Source: an uncultured Bacteroidota bacterium (lineage in GTDB: Bacteria; Bacteroidota; Bacteroidia; Flavobacteriales; Flavobacteriaceae). From it: a DNA stretch of 9,488 bases. Within the stretch, counting starts at the first letter, position 1, and every line of letters starts with the position of its first letter. The position numbers and the translations under genes were made by a program. Under the pieces are notes generated by a model that saw only the letters and a program-made list of their open reading frames with translations, had not been told where the DNA came from and did not search any database. Shown here in pieces: positions 1-6,033 of this stretch. The stretch lies in contig CAIRNC010000363.1 of NCBI GenBank assembly GCA_903879875.1, positions 1-9,488 of the forward strand. Direction: 5' to 3'.

Positions 1-1
1 A

Positions 2-583
2 GAAATAGAAGATAATTTAGTAGAAATAGAATTTTTAGATTGCGATAATGTAGCTGCCGAAAATTCAGATGTTATTTATGGCGAAAGAGGATTTATTTTT
101 CCATGTTTGAATAACTTGACGGCAATTGAAGTAAAGACAATCGAAAATCAAATGATAGAACCATTAACAGAATTTAAACAAATAATAGATAAATGGGCAA
201 GCCTTTGTAACGAAAAACCAAATAGTATTGACGGTTTAACCTATTTTAGAGAAACAGTAAAGCCGTTCTTACAAGCAACAGATCGACAAATGTTTGAAAA
301 CCCAATTTTGAAAAACACTTCGAGAAATTTTAATACATCAAACGAAACAGAACTTGTATTTGCCCAAATGCCCATTTATCAAATCTGGAATTTATTTAAA
401 AAAGCGAATAATTTTGAATCAGAATTATACAACCAATTATTAGACATCAAACAAAAAGAAGCACCAAAATATGAAGGTCGTTGGCCTGTTATATTTCTAA
501 AACCAGTCCAAAAACATAGTGATATAAACAGCATCATGCCAGAAGAAGTAGTAAGTGTTAGAAAAACCATTAAAGTAGATTAA
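2..583 (+). CDS. Unrecognised protein, C-terminal part (5' end outside window)
   Basis: The reading frame is open from base 2 to the TAA at 581-583, giving at least 193 residues with no N-terminus in view. A TTG at 107 could be read as a start, but in-frame coding-like sequence (EIEDNLVEIEFLDCDN...) runs back to the window edge, so the gene most likely begins upstream. The visible part is soluble, charged and mainly helical, with no transmembrane segment and no motif I can assign. The end contains a GRWPVIFLKP stretch. The gene is followed after 3 nt by the NYN-domain ribonuclease gene on the same strand, so the two are probably co-transcribed and may act together. I do not recognise the family. 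The missing N-terminal part would be needed to tell whether it is, for example, an ATPase or a DNA- or RNA-binding partner. Confidence 0.75.
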   Translation, partial: EIEDNLVEIEFLDCDNVAAENSDVIYGERGFIFPCLNNLTAIEVKTIENQMIEPLTEFKQIIDKWASLCNEKPNSIDGLTYFRETVKPFLQATDRQMFENPILKNTSRNFNTSNETELVFAQMPIYQIWNLFKKANNFESELYNQLLDIKQKEAPKYEGRWPVIFLKPVQKHSDINSIMPEEVVSVRKTIKVD

Positions 584-586
584 CCC

Positions 587-1942
587 ATGAAAATAGCTCA
601 ATTACCACACATCAAAGCACATATAGTGCAAGCGTCAACTGTCATCGAAATAGCATCGATAGTAGATTTTTACAGATACGTAGAAAATCACAATGCTAGA
701 GAAATTTTAGTATTGACCGACCCAGAACGTTTTGCTTTTTTAACCAATCATGGTCTAGTGCAAATAGCTTCCAAATATTTTTTAAATATTGAAGACTATA
801 AAAAAGCAATTGAAAATAAATTTGAAAAATCAGAAGACTATTACGAAGCGTTAGACCAAGGAATCAAAACTTTTGAGGAATATGAAATGATTACAAAACA
901 CGGTATAACCGACAAGTCAATCATAGAATCGGTAAGAGAGCAAGGCTACATTGCAGGTTTTGAAACTTATAAAATTACTGCATTGGCACATCCTGAAATT
1001 GAACAATTTTCAAATTCATTAGCACTTTTCAACTATGGAAAAGCCCATGGCTATATGAATTTTGAAGAATGTTTGGCAGGTTTGACTCATGGCTATGAAG
1101 ATGCAAACGAATACAGAATTGCCACCGAAAAAGGATACGTACAAGCAATAGCATATCGAGAAGCCACCGAAAAAGGTTTTTTAAATAACGAAGAATTTGA
1201 AAAAGCCAAAGAACAAAAAGTGAAATCGCGCAATGAGTTGATACAAAAAGTAAATCTTGAAATCTCTTATCCAAATTTATCCCACGACCAATCGTTGCTT
1301 TTATTACTTTTAAGCAAACTAGAGCAAGGAAAGAGAGTTAGTGTAAACAAATTAAAATCATTGTTAGAAACCGAAATAAAAGAATTTCTATCCGATGATG
1401 ACATTTCTTTTGAATGGCTAAAAAGAACGTTGTTGCACCATGATGATTATACCACTTTTCTTCAAAGCGATGTTGATGCTTCCAAATTTGGAAAATACGA
1501 TAGTGATGGCGAATTTTTTGAAATATATCAAATTCAAAACCGTAGTATTGTTATTGATGGAAGCAACGTAGCCCACAATACCCAAAACTCAAAACCAATC
1601 AAACCATCCATTGCCAATTTATTATTGATGGTAAAATTCCTGAAAAGCAAAGGTTTTTTAGACATATTAATTATTGCCGACGCTTCACTAAGACACAAAA
1701 TCGTAGACATGCATCTCTTACCAGAGTTAAGCAATGAAGTAAAATATGAAGTAGCACCAGCTGGCACACCAGCAGATATCTATTTAATTTCGCATGTAAA
1801 AACAAAACATTGCCTACTGTTAAGCAACGATGCTTTCAATCAATATCGATTATTAGACCCATGGGTTGCGGTAAATATTGATTTTTATCGACTAACATTT
1901 ATGATAACTGACGGAGTAGTTTTTATGCCAGATTTAAATTAG
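587..1942 (+). CDS. NYN/PIN-like (Zc3h12a-type) ribonuclease with N-terminal 14-residue repeats
   Basis: A 451-residue soluble protein. The C-terminal domain, about residues 319-451, has the marks of the NYN fold of the Zc3h12a/Regnase type: VIDGSNVAH (D324), IIADASLRH (D365), AGTPADIYLI (D397), LLSNDAF (D415), and a closing FMITDGVVFMPDL. The four acidic positions match the metal-binding set of PIN-like nucleases, so a metal-dependent RNA endonuclease is the likely activity. The N-terminal half carries short helical repeats with a 14-residue period, clearest at about 175-216 (NEYRIATEKGYVQA, IAYREATEKGFLNN, EEFEKAKEQKVKSR) with weaker copies at about 68-120. These may bind a partner or RNA. 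A middle segment at about 217-300 is helical and unassigned. The start at 587 lies 3 nt after the preceding stop, suggesting translational coupling. The RNA target is unknown. Confidence 0.8.
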   Translation: MKIAQLPHIKAHIVQASTVIEIASIVDFYRYVENHNAREILVLTDPERFAFLTNHGLVQIASKYFLNIEDYKKAIENKFEKSEDYYEALDQGIKTFEEYEMITKHGITDKSIIESVREQGYIAGFETYKITALAHPEIEQFSNSLALFNYGKAHGYMNFEECLAGLTHGYEDANEYRIATEKGYVQAIAYREATEKGFLNNEEFEKAKEQKVKSRNELIQKVNLEISYPNLSHDQSLLLLLLSKLEQGKRVSVNKLKSLLETEIKEFLSDDDISFEWLKRTLLHHDDYTTFLQSDVDASKFGKYDSDGEFFEIYQIQNRSIVIDGSNVAHNTQNSKPIKPSIANLLLMVKFLKSKGFLDILIIADASLRHKIVDMHLLPELSNEVKYEVAPAGTPADIYLISHVKTKHCLLLSNDAFNQYRLLDPWVAVNIDFYRLTFMITDGVVFMPDLN

Positions 1943-1973
1943 GTAGCAGGTTATGGGTTTTAGGTTTTACTTT

Positions 1974-2470
<497 letters not shown>

Positions 2471-2471
2471 A

Positions 2472-2960
2472 TTATTTTTTTTCTGATTTTGATTGCAAAA
2501 AGTAAGCCACAATTGCCGAAGTAACAACTCCTGAGGAAATGCCACCCAAAGCACCTTGAATGATATAACTTTTCAAATTAAAATAATCAGATGCAACAGT
2601 AGCACTCATCACTTTGGATTGTGTAGCATAATCAATAGCGTTTTTAAAAAAGTCGGGCGACACTATTTCATAACTAATGTATTGTGCCAATGGACTTAAG
2701 ATGCTAATAAATAAGGACATAAAAACCCCTGAAACTACGCCTTGCATCCAATTCATTTTGCCAAAAAAATAGGTTCTTTTCTTTTCAGAAAGGGCTAAAG
2801 CATAAATAAGTATAGCTGGAATGGCAAAAAGATAACCAAAAAGCATTTGTTTTTCAATGTCTTCATTATGAAAACCCAAAGTTTTTTCAAAAGCAACCCA
2901 AATTATACTCGAAACCGTAAAAATTACAGCCCATTTTATTTCTAATGTAAATTTTTTCAT
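2472..2960 (-). CDS. DUF4199 family membrane protein
   Basis: A 162-residue integral membrane protein with four hydrophobic spans at about 10-29, 39-58, 72-97 and 133-156. The layout and the segment before the last span (DYFNLKSYIIQGALGG) match the DUF4199 family, common in Bacteroidota and of unknown function. The protein lies in the inner membrane and has no catalytic motif. Translation starts at the ATG at 2960 (MKKFTLEIKW). It is the first gene of a two-gene operon: its stop is 1 nt before the start of the small lipoprotein gene. It is divergent from the YeeE/YedE genes, with a 233-bp shared intergenic region holding an inverted repeat. Family assignment is from recognition of the pattern. 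Confidence 0.75.
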   Translation of the reverse strand: MKKFTLEIKWAVIFTVSSIIWVAFEKTLGFHNEDIEKQMLFGYLFAIPAILIYALALSEKKRTYFFGKMNWMQGVVSGVFMSLFISILSPLAQYISYEIVSPDFFKNAIDYATQSKVMSATVASDYFNLKSYIIQGALGGISSGVVTSAIVAYFLQSKSEKK

Positions 2961-3004
2961 TTTTATTTGATTTAGTCGACCATTTATATAAATCTATTTT
3001 TTTT

Positions 3005-3076
3005 GCCACAGATTAAAAAAATTACAAGGATTTTATAATGTTAAAAAGAATCTGTGTGAATCTTTTAATCTGTGGC
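3005..3076. repeat. Inverted repeat with perfect 14-bp arms (GCCACAGATTAAAA)
   Basis: GCCACAGATTAAAA at 3005-3018 is exactly complementary to TTTTAATCTGTGGC at 3063-3076, with a 44-nt interior. The interior has a further AATCTGTG word at 3049-3056 repeated in the right arm. It lies between the divergent DUF4199 and YeeE genes. Elements of this style (CCACAGATTAAAA...TTTTAATCTGTGG) are known to me as dispersed intergenic palindromes in Flavobacterium genomes. No transposase is present, and neither arm is followed by a clear T-run typical of a terminator. Confidence 0.8.
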
Positions 3077-3133
3077 TGAATTTATTTAATGCTAGTTAGG
3101 AACGATTACATGATATTTTGAATTAAAAAAAAT

Positions 3134-3174
3134 AAAAGTACTACTACAAATTAATTTTGATAGTAGTATTTTTG
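3134..3174 (+). promoter_or_regulatory. Probable promoter -7 box overlapped by a palindrome, upstream of the YeeE/YedE genes
   Basis: TATTTTTG at 3167-3174 fits the Bacteroidota -7 consensus TAnnTTTG and lies 20 nt before the start at 3194. TACTACTA (3139-3146) and TAGTAGTA (3161-3168) form a perfect 8-bp inverted repeat. The stem extends to 13 bp with one G-T pair and runs into the -7 box. This is where a repressor operator would sit. No convincing -33 TTG was found. Confidence 0.45.
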
Positions 3175-3193
3175 TCAAAATTAAACAAATTTT

Positions 3194-3751
3194 ATGGATT
3201 TTATAAACCAAACTTGGACTTGGTATTTCTCGGGATTTATGATAGGTATTATTATGCTGCTATTGATTTATTTTGGCAAAACTTTTGGCATGTCTTCTAA
3301 TCTAAGAACGATGTGTAGCATTGCAGGTGCAGGAAAATACATTTCCTTTTTTGATTTCAAATGGAAATCCCACCGATGGAATTTGGCAGTAGTGGCAGGT
3401 GCCATGCTCGGCGGTTATGTAGCGGTTCATTATATGCACGATGCTTCGAATGTTGCCCTAAATCCAAAAACAATTGCACAATTACAAGAGCTTGGTTTCG
3501 AAGCACCAAACGGAAATTTAGCGCCCGAAAGCCTCTTTGGAAATGCAGCTTTCCAGTCTCCAAAAATGTTGGCAGTGCTACTTATTGGTGGCATTCTAAT
3601 TGGGTTTGGAGCTCGATATGCTGGCGGATGCACTTCTGGACACGCCATTCAAGGCATGAGTAACCTGCAAATACAATCGTTAAAAGCGGTTGTCGGATTT
3701 TTTGTGGGTGGTTTAATTATGATTCATTTTATTTTCCCAATACTATTTTAA
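3194..3751 (+). CDS. YeeE/YedE family sulfur-compound transporter, N-terminal half protein
   Basis: A 185-residue inner-membrane protein with hydrophobic segments at about 8-30, 62-82, 125-145 and 160-185. The signature RYAGGCTSGHAIQGMSN at 141-157 contains Cys146, the conserved cysteine motif of YeeE/YedE (PF04143) proteins. Characterised members such as TsuA import thiosulfate, passing it along conserved cysteines, so uptake of thiosulfate or a related sulfur compound is expected. Full-length relatives have both halves in one chain; here the second half is the next gene, 2 nt downstream, so the two products probably assemble into one transporter. A palindrome-overlapped -7 box upstream suggests regulation. 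No rhodanese, sulfide oxidase or regulator gene lies next to it, so the substrate is not fixed by context. Confidence 0.9.
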   Translation: MDFINQTWTWYFSGFMIGIIMLLLIYFGKTFGMSSNLRTMCSIAGAGKYISFFDFKWKSHRWNLAVVAGAMLGGYVAVHYMHDASNVALNPKTIAQLQELGFEAPNGNLAPESLFGNAAFQSPKMLAVLLIGGILIGFGARYAGGCTSGHAIQGMSNLQIQSLKAVVGFFVGGLIMIHFIFPILF

Positions 3752-3753
3752 TT

Positions 3754-4167
3754 ATGAAGTTTTTAAAATACATAGCAGTAGGTTTTTTGTTCGGTATTGT
3801 TTTAACAAAATCGGAAGCGGTTTCTTGGTATCGAATTTACGAAATGTTTCAATTTCAATCCTTTCACATGTATGGAATTATTGCCGTAGCAATTTGCACG
3901 GGTTTTATAGGCATTCAAATAATTAAAAAATTTGCCATTTCAGATTTTAAATCACGACCTATCGAAATTGAAGACAAAGAAAAAGGCTCTTTCCGGTATT
4001 GGGTAGGCGGTTTGTTTTTTGGACTAGGTTGGGCGTTAGTTGGTGCTTGTCCAGGGCCTATTTTTATTTTAATTGGAGCTGGATTTTTGCCCGTAATCGT
4101 GATATTGCTCGGAGCGTTAATAGGAACGTTGCTCTATGGGGTAATAAAAGACAAATTGCCGCATTAG
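3754..4167 (+). CDS. YeeE/YedE-type (DUF6691) transporter, second half protein
   Basis: A 137-residue inner-membrane protein with hydrophobic stretches at about 4-20, 38-57, 83-100 and 103-130. The stretch GLGWALVGACPGPIF (about 90-104) carries Cys99 and is the second conserved cysteine motif of YeeE/YedE transporters. In Bacteroidota this separate partner is usually annotated as a YeeE/YedE family or DUF6691 protein. The start ATG at 3754 is 2 nt after the previous stop, so it is translated from the same mRNA and probably in equal amounts. It likely pairs with the upstream product to form the pore. The cytoplasmic loop at about 60-78 is charged (SRPIEIEDKEKGS). No intrinsic terminator with a T-run was found downstream; a REP-like hairpin element follows instead. 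Confidence 0.88.
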   Translation: MKFLKYIAVGFLFGIVLTKSEAVSWYRIYEMFQFQSFHMYGIIAVAICTGFIGIQIIKKFAISDFKSRPIEIEDKEKGSFRYWVGGLFFGLGWALVGACPGPIFILIGAGFLPVIVILLGALIGTLLYGVIKDKLPH

Positions 4168-4208
4168 TGTTCCCTGTTCCGATTTTTAGTGTACAGTTTT
4201 TAGAATTA

Positions 4209-4336
4209 CTGCCAACAGCCTATTCCATTTTATGAATTGGTTTAAAATTGTCGCGTTGCAAACGCTCCATTTTCGATTTTAAATGAAAGTAGGTACTCGT
4301 TGCAAACGAGTACTAGAGGGAAACGGCTATTGGCAG
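4209..4336. repeat. REP/MITE-like element with two related hairpins
   Basis: Two hairpins share the core CGTTGCAAACG: GCGTT-GCA-AACGC at 4253-4265 and GTACTCGTT-GCA-AACGAGTAC at 4293-4313, the latter with a perfect 9-bp stem. They are flanked by an imperfect inverted repeat, CTGCCAACAGCC at 4209-4220 and GGCTATTGGCAG at 4325-4336 (11 of 12 pairs). Paired hairpins of this kind resemble REP/BIME units linked to IS200-like (RAYT) transposases in Bacteroidota. No transposase is in the window. It lies between two convergent genes. Confidence 0.7.
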
Positions 4337-4339
4337 AAG

Positions 4340-4900
4340 TTATTTTATTTTGACATCAAAACGACCATTTTTCAAAACAATTACTTTATTATTTTCATCA
4401 AATACGTTTCCTTTAAAAGTTCCAGATATAATTCCTGATGTAAAATCTAGTTTAGTTATTATTATTTCACAACTATTTTCTTTTGAATAAAATTGTTTTT
4501 GTACTGTTCCGTTAATTACTTTTCCTACATAAATTTCAGGTAAAGAAGGGCTGTTGCTGGTAAAGATATTTCCAGTTTGATTTAAAATACCGATATTTAT
4601 AAGTAATATAAAACCATTTGGTCTTTTTAAATTTTTTAGGAATAATGTAAAACTGTCATTACCATTTGAAGTTATAAAATTCGGACCAAGTGTGACATCT
4701 AAACCTTTTATCATACTGGCACCACCATAGCCAGTATTTATTCCATCACCTGGAATCAAAACTTGACCATCTATTTCTACTCCCGCAGTATTTGCTCCGA
4801 TTTCCGTTATTTGAGGTAACACATCAATTTCTTCTGTTTTGTCTTTTGTACAAGCAAAGATTAGAAAACTTAATATTGTACAGTAAAATAATTTTTTCAT
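4340..4900 (-). CDS. Predicted lipoprotein, DUF6252-like
   Basis: A 186-residue exported protein. MKKLFYCTILSFLIFAC is a lipoprotein signal with Cys17 as the lipidation site, followed by a short charged linker (TKDKTEEID). The mature part begins LPQITEIGANTAGVEIDGQ (residues 28-46) and ends SGTFKGNVFDENNKVIVLKN followed by GRFDVKIK. This frame of motifs matches the DUF6252 family of Flavobacteriaceae lipoproteins, of unknown function and probably beta-rich. It is expected at the outer membrane, on the inner or outer face. Upstream there is a good TTTG-N23-TATATTTG promoter at 5033-5067. The roughly 128-nt leader holds three hairpins and a possible small ORF whose TGA overlaps this ATG. The gene converges on the YeeE/YedE operon. 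Confidence 0.75.
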   Translation of the reverse strand: MKKLFYCTILSFLIFACTKDKTEEIDVLPQITEIGANTAGVEIDGQVLIPGDGINTGYGGASMIKGLDVTLGPNFITSNGNDSFTLFLKNLKRPNGFILLINIGILNQTGNIFTSNSPSLPEIYVGKVINGTVQKQFYSKENSCEIIITKLDFTSGIISGTFKGNVFDENNKVIVLKNGRFDVKIK

Positions 4901-5010
4901 ATTCTTTCGTTTTTAAATACCTGATTTTTTCTGATAATTTCTTCCAACTCATTAATAAGTCTAACAAAATCAGACTTATCCACCCAAAATCGGGTTACTT
5001 TGTCTGACAA
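4897..5010 (-). CDS. Possible small ORF (37 residues) overlapping the lipoprotein start
   Basis: From a TTG at 5010 the frame reads MSDKVTRFWVDKSDFVRLIN, then ELEEIIRKNQVFKNERI, and stops with a TGA that shares ATGA with the lipoprotein start at 4900. The composition is protein-like, amphipathic and helical, and the 4-nt overlap is typical of coupled genes. Against it, the start codon is weak, there is no RBS, and the same bases form hairpins. In the same frame an ATG at 5028 is cut after four codons by TGA (5014-5016), which could mean a decayed longer gene. No family was recognised. Confidence 0.25.
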   Translation of the reverse strand: MSDKVTRFWVDKSDFVRLINELEEIIRKNQVFKNERI

Positions 5011-5019
5011 AAATCAGAC
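4957..5019 (-). promoter_or_regulatory. Structured 5' leader with three tandem hairpins
   Basis: In the lipoprotein mRNA leader three stems follow each other, each with a GAUUUU-type loop: GUCUGA/UCAGAC (5002-5019), ACCC/GGGU (4982-4995) and AAGUCUGA/UUAGACUU (4957-4977, one G-U pair). The first and third are diverged copies of one sequence (ATAAGTCTGATTTTGT.AGAC). They may be binding sites or RNA structures controlling the gene; no known riboswitch was recognised. Confidence 0.45.
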
Positions 5020-5032
5020 TTTATTCATCCCC

Positions 5033-5067
5033 CAAATATATAAAATATTATCACTCCATAGAACAAA
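5033..5067 (-). promoter_or_regulatory. Bacteroidota-type promoter for the 4340-4900 lipoprotein gene
   Basis: On the minus strand TTTG (5067-5064) is followed by 23 nt and TATATTTG (5040-5033). This fits the flavobacterial pattern of a -33 TTG and a -7 TAnnTTTG box. Transcription would begin near 5028, leaving a leader of about 128 nt. Confidence 0.55.
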
Positions 5068-5098
5068 CCTACAACCTAAAACCTACCACCTAAAACCC
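5065..5098. repeat. Low-complexity word repeat (ACCTAAA/ACCTACA)
   Basis: A run of imperfect 7-8-nt words (AACCTAC AACCTAAA ACCTACC ACCTAAA ACCCC) lies directly after the stop of the helix-turn-helix gene. A similar run in the opposite orientation (GGTTATGGGTTTTAGGTTTT) follows the stop of the NYN gene at 1951-1970. Confidence 0.7.
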
Positions 5099-5464
5099 CT
5101 ATCCAATCTTATGAATTTCTTTAAAAACCTGCAATTGTGTTTCTAGGTTTTCGAGTTGTTTTTGTTTTTCGGCGAGGGCAGTTTTCAAGGCTTTTTCGGC
5201 TTTGGTTTCATAAGCAATGTCGAGTCGCTCGCCCAGTTCCATCAAAAAATTGTGTTGCACGGCTTGACTGATGCGCCACAAAATGGTGAATTGAAACGAC
5301 GATTGCTTGAAATATTGATTGAGCGTCGTGGGCAAAACGCCTAGAAATTCCGAGACCGTTTTCTTAGCAATTTTATTTTGTTGAATGTGCCAATGGATAT
5401 AATTGCCCAATGCGGGCGCATCGGTGCTGCGTTTTTCTTGAAATTTATTTGTGTTTTCTGACAT
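5099..5464 (-). CDS. Small helix-turn-helix DNA-binding protein with C-terminal coiled coil
   Basis: A 121-residue soluble protein. Residues about 19-80 form an all-helical region with an XRE-like helix-turn-helix: NKIAKKTVSEFLGVLPTTLN (30-49), where KKTVSEFLG and PTTLNQYFK correspond to the two helices, followed by FTILWRISQAV. Residues about 83-118 are rich in K, E, A, Q and L with heptad spacing (AEKALKTALAEKQKQLENLE), predicting a coiled coil for dimerisation. It is probably a transcription regulator of unknown target. A -7 box TATATTTG lies 23-30 nt before the start. Immediately upstream sits a long array of TTGGTT-N5-AACCAA palindromes, suitable as binding sites for a dimer, so autoregulation is plausible but unproven. 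No partner gene is adjacent on the same strand. Confidence 0.7.
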   Translation of the reverse strand: MSENTNKFQEKRSTDAPALGNYIHWHIQQNKIAKKTVSEFLGVLPTTLNQYFKQSSFQFTILWRISQAVQHNFLMELGERLDIAYETKAEKALKTALAEKQKQLENLETQLQVFKEIHKIG

Positions 5465-5486
5465 CTTGTTGCAATTTATTTGGAAT

Positions 5487-5494
5487 CAAATATA
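5487..5494 (-). promoter_or_regulatory. Candidate -7 promoter box for the helix-turn-helix gene
   Basis: TATATTTG on the minus strand matches TAnnTTTG and lies 22 nt upstream of the ATG at 5464. No good -33 box was seen at the usual distance. The upstream promoter region instead runs into the palindrome array that starts at 5510. Confidence 0.45.
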
Positions 5495-5509
5495 TAAAAA
5501 ATTAATATT

Positions 5510-5809
5510 ACTTGGTTCTACTAACCAATAGACTTGGTTGGACTAACCAATAAAGTTGGTTCAATTGCATAACTTACTTGGTTGTACTAACTAATATAGT
5601 TGGTTGGATTGCATAACTTATTTGGTTTGATTAACCAATAAAGTTGGTTTAATTACATAACTTACTTGGTTGGAATAACCAATTTAATTGGTTGAATTAC
5701 ATAACTTACATGGTTTGATTAACTAATAGAATTGGTTTAATTACATAAGTTGCTTGGTTGGACAAACCAATAGCCTTGGTTGGATTGCATAACTTACTTG
5801 GTTGGACTA
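5510..5809. repeat. Higher-order tandem array of 44-bp units with TTGGTT-N5-AACCAA palindromes
   Basis: Six diverged 44-bp units start at 5532, 5576, 5620, 5664, 5708 and 5752, preceded by one half unit (5510-5531) and followed by a truncated unit (5796-5809). Each unit is two related 22-bp halves. Half A has the form ACTTGGTTGGACTAACCAAT and contains the palindrome TTGGTT-N5-AACCAA. Half B has the form AGTTGGTTNAATTGCATAAC with TT after it. TTGGTT thus recurs about every 22 bp, close to two helical turns, so copies fall on roughly the same DNA face. Unit length is not a multiple of 3 and no frame stays open. Upstream position next to the helix-turn-helix gene suggests operators or iterons. 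Confidence 0.9.
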
Positions 5810-5815
5810 CTCTAT

Positions 5816-5902
5816 TTTGTCATTCCGACAAAGGAGGAATCACATAACGAGAGCAATTTAATAGAGCAACTAATGTGATTCTTCGTGCCTCAGAATGACA
5901 AA
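5816..5902. repeat. Long imperfect inverted repeat (TTTGTCATTC...GAATGACAAA), REP-like
   Basis: The arms at 5816-5845 and 5873-5902 are 30 nt each. The outer 10 bp (TTTGTCATTC) and inner 9 bp (GAATCACAT) pair perfectly, with a mismatched centre. The sequence CATTCCGACAAAGGAGGAATCA resembles dispersed palindromes common in Bacteroidota intergenic DNA. It begins where the 44-bp array breaks off. Confidence 0.8.
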
Positions 5903-5927
5903 TGGATAGGTTTTTTATCATTCTCAC

Positions 5928-5959
5928 AAAAAAACGCCTTCTAATTAAAGAAAGCGTTT
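5928..5959 (-). terminator. Intrinsic terminator of the 6034-6525 gene
   Basis: On the minus strand AAACGCTTTCT and AGAAGGCGTTT form an 11-bp stem with one G-U pair around a 6-nt loop (TTAATT). The stem runs into seven T residues. It lies about 75 nt after the stop codon at 6034. Confidence 0.85.
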
Positions 5960-5984
5960 CATTCATCTACTATTTAAAAAACCC

Positions 5985-6032
5985 CTAAATCCAATATTCT
6001 AATATTCTAATAATCTAAAAATCCAACAATCT
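5985..6032. repeat. Low-complexity word repeat (AATATTCT/AATCTAA)
   Basis: Imperfect 8-10-nt words (CTAAATCC, AATATTCT, AATATTCT, AATAATCT, AAAAATCC, AACAATCT) abut the stop codon of the 6034-6525 gene. It is the same kind of word-like tail as at 5065-5098 but with a different word. Confidence 0.65.
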
Positions 6033-6033
6033 A

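Noticed and set aside
107..109. TTG as the start of the first gene
   Set aside because: The same frame is open and protein-like back to base 2, so the gene most likely begins before the window.
2471..2554. Longer start for the small lipoprotein gene (ATG at 2554)
   Set aside because: It would overlap the DUF4199 gene by 83 nt and bury the lipoprotein signal peptide. The ATG at 2470 gives a proper lipobox protein coupled to the upstream stop.
3357..3663. Open frames on both strands inside the YeeE gene
   Set aside because: They lie wholly within a well-supported transporter gene, have Cys/Arg/Trp-rich unnatural composition, and match no family.
4293..4313. Intrinsic terminator for the YeeE/YedE operon
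   Set aside because: The stem is strong but no T-run follows on either strand, and the shared hairpin core with 4253-4265 points to a REP-like element.
5510..5809. CRISPR array
   Set aside because: The whole 44-bp period is repetitive, with no unique spacers, the units are diverged, and no cas gene is present.
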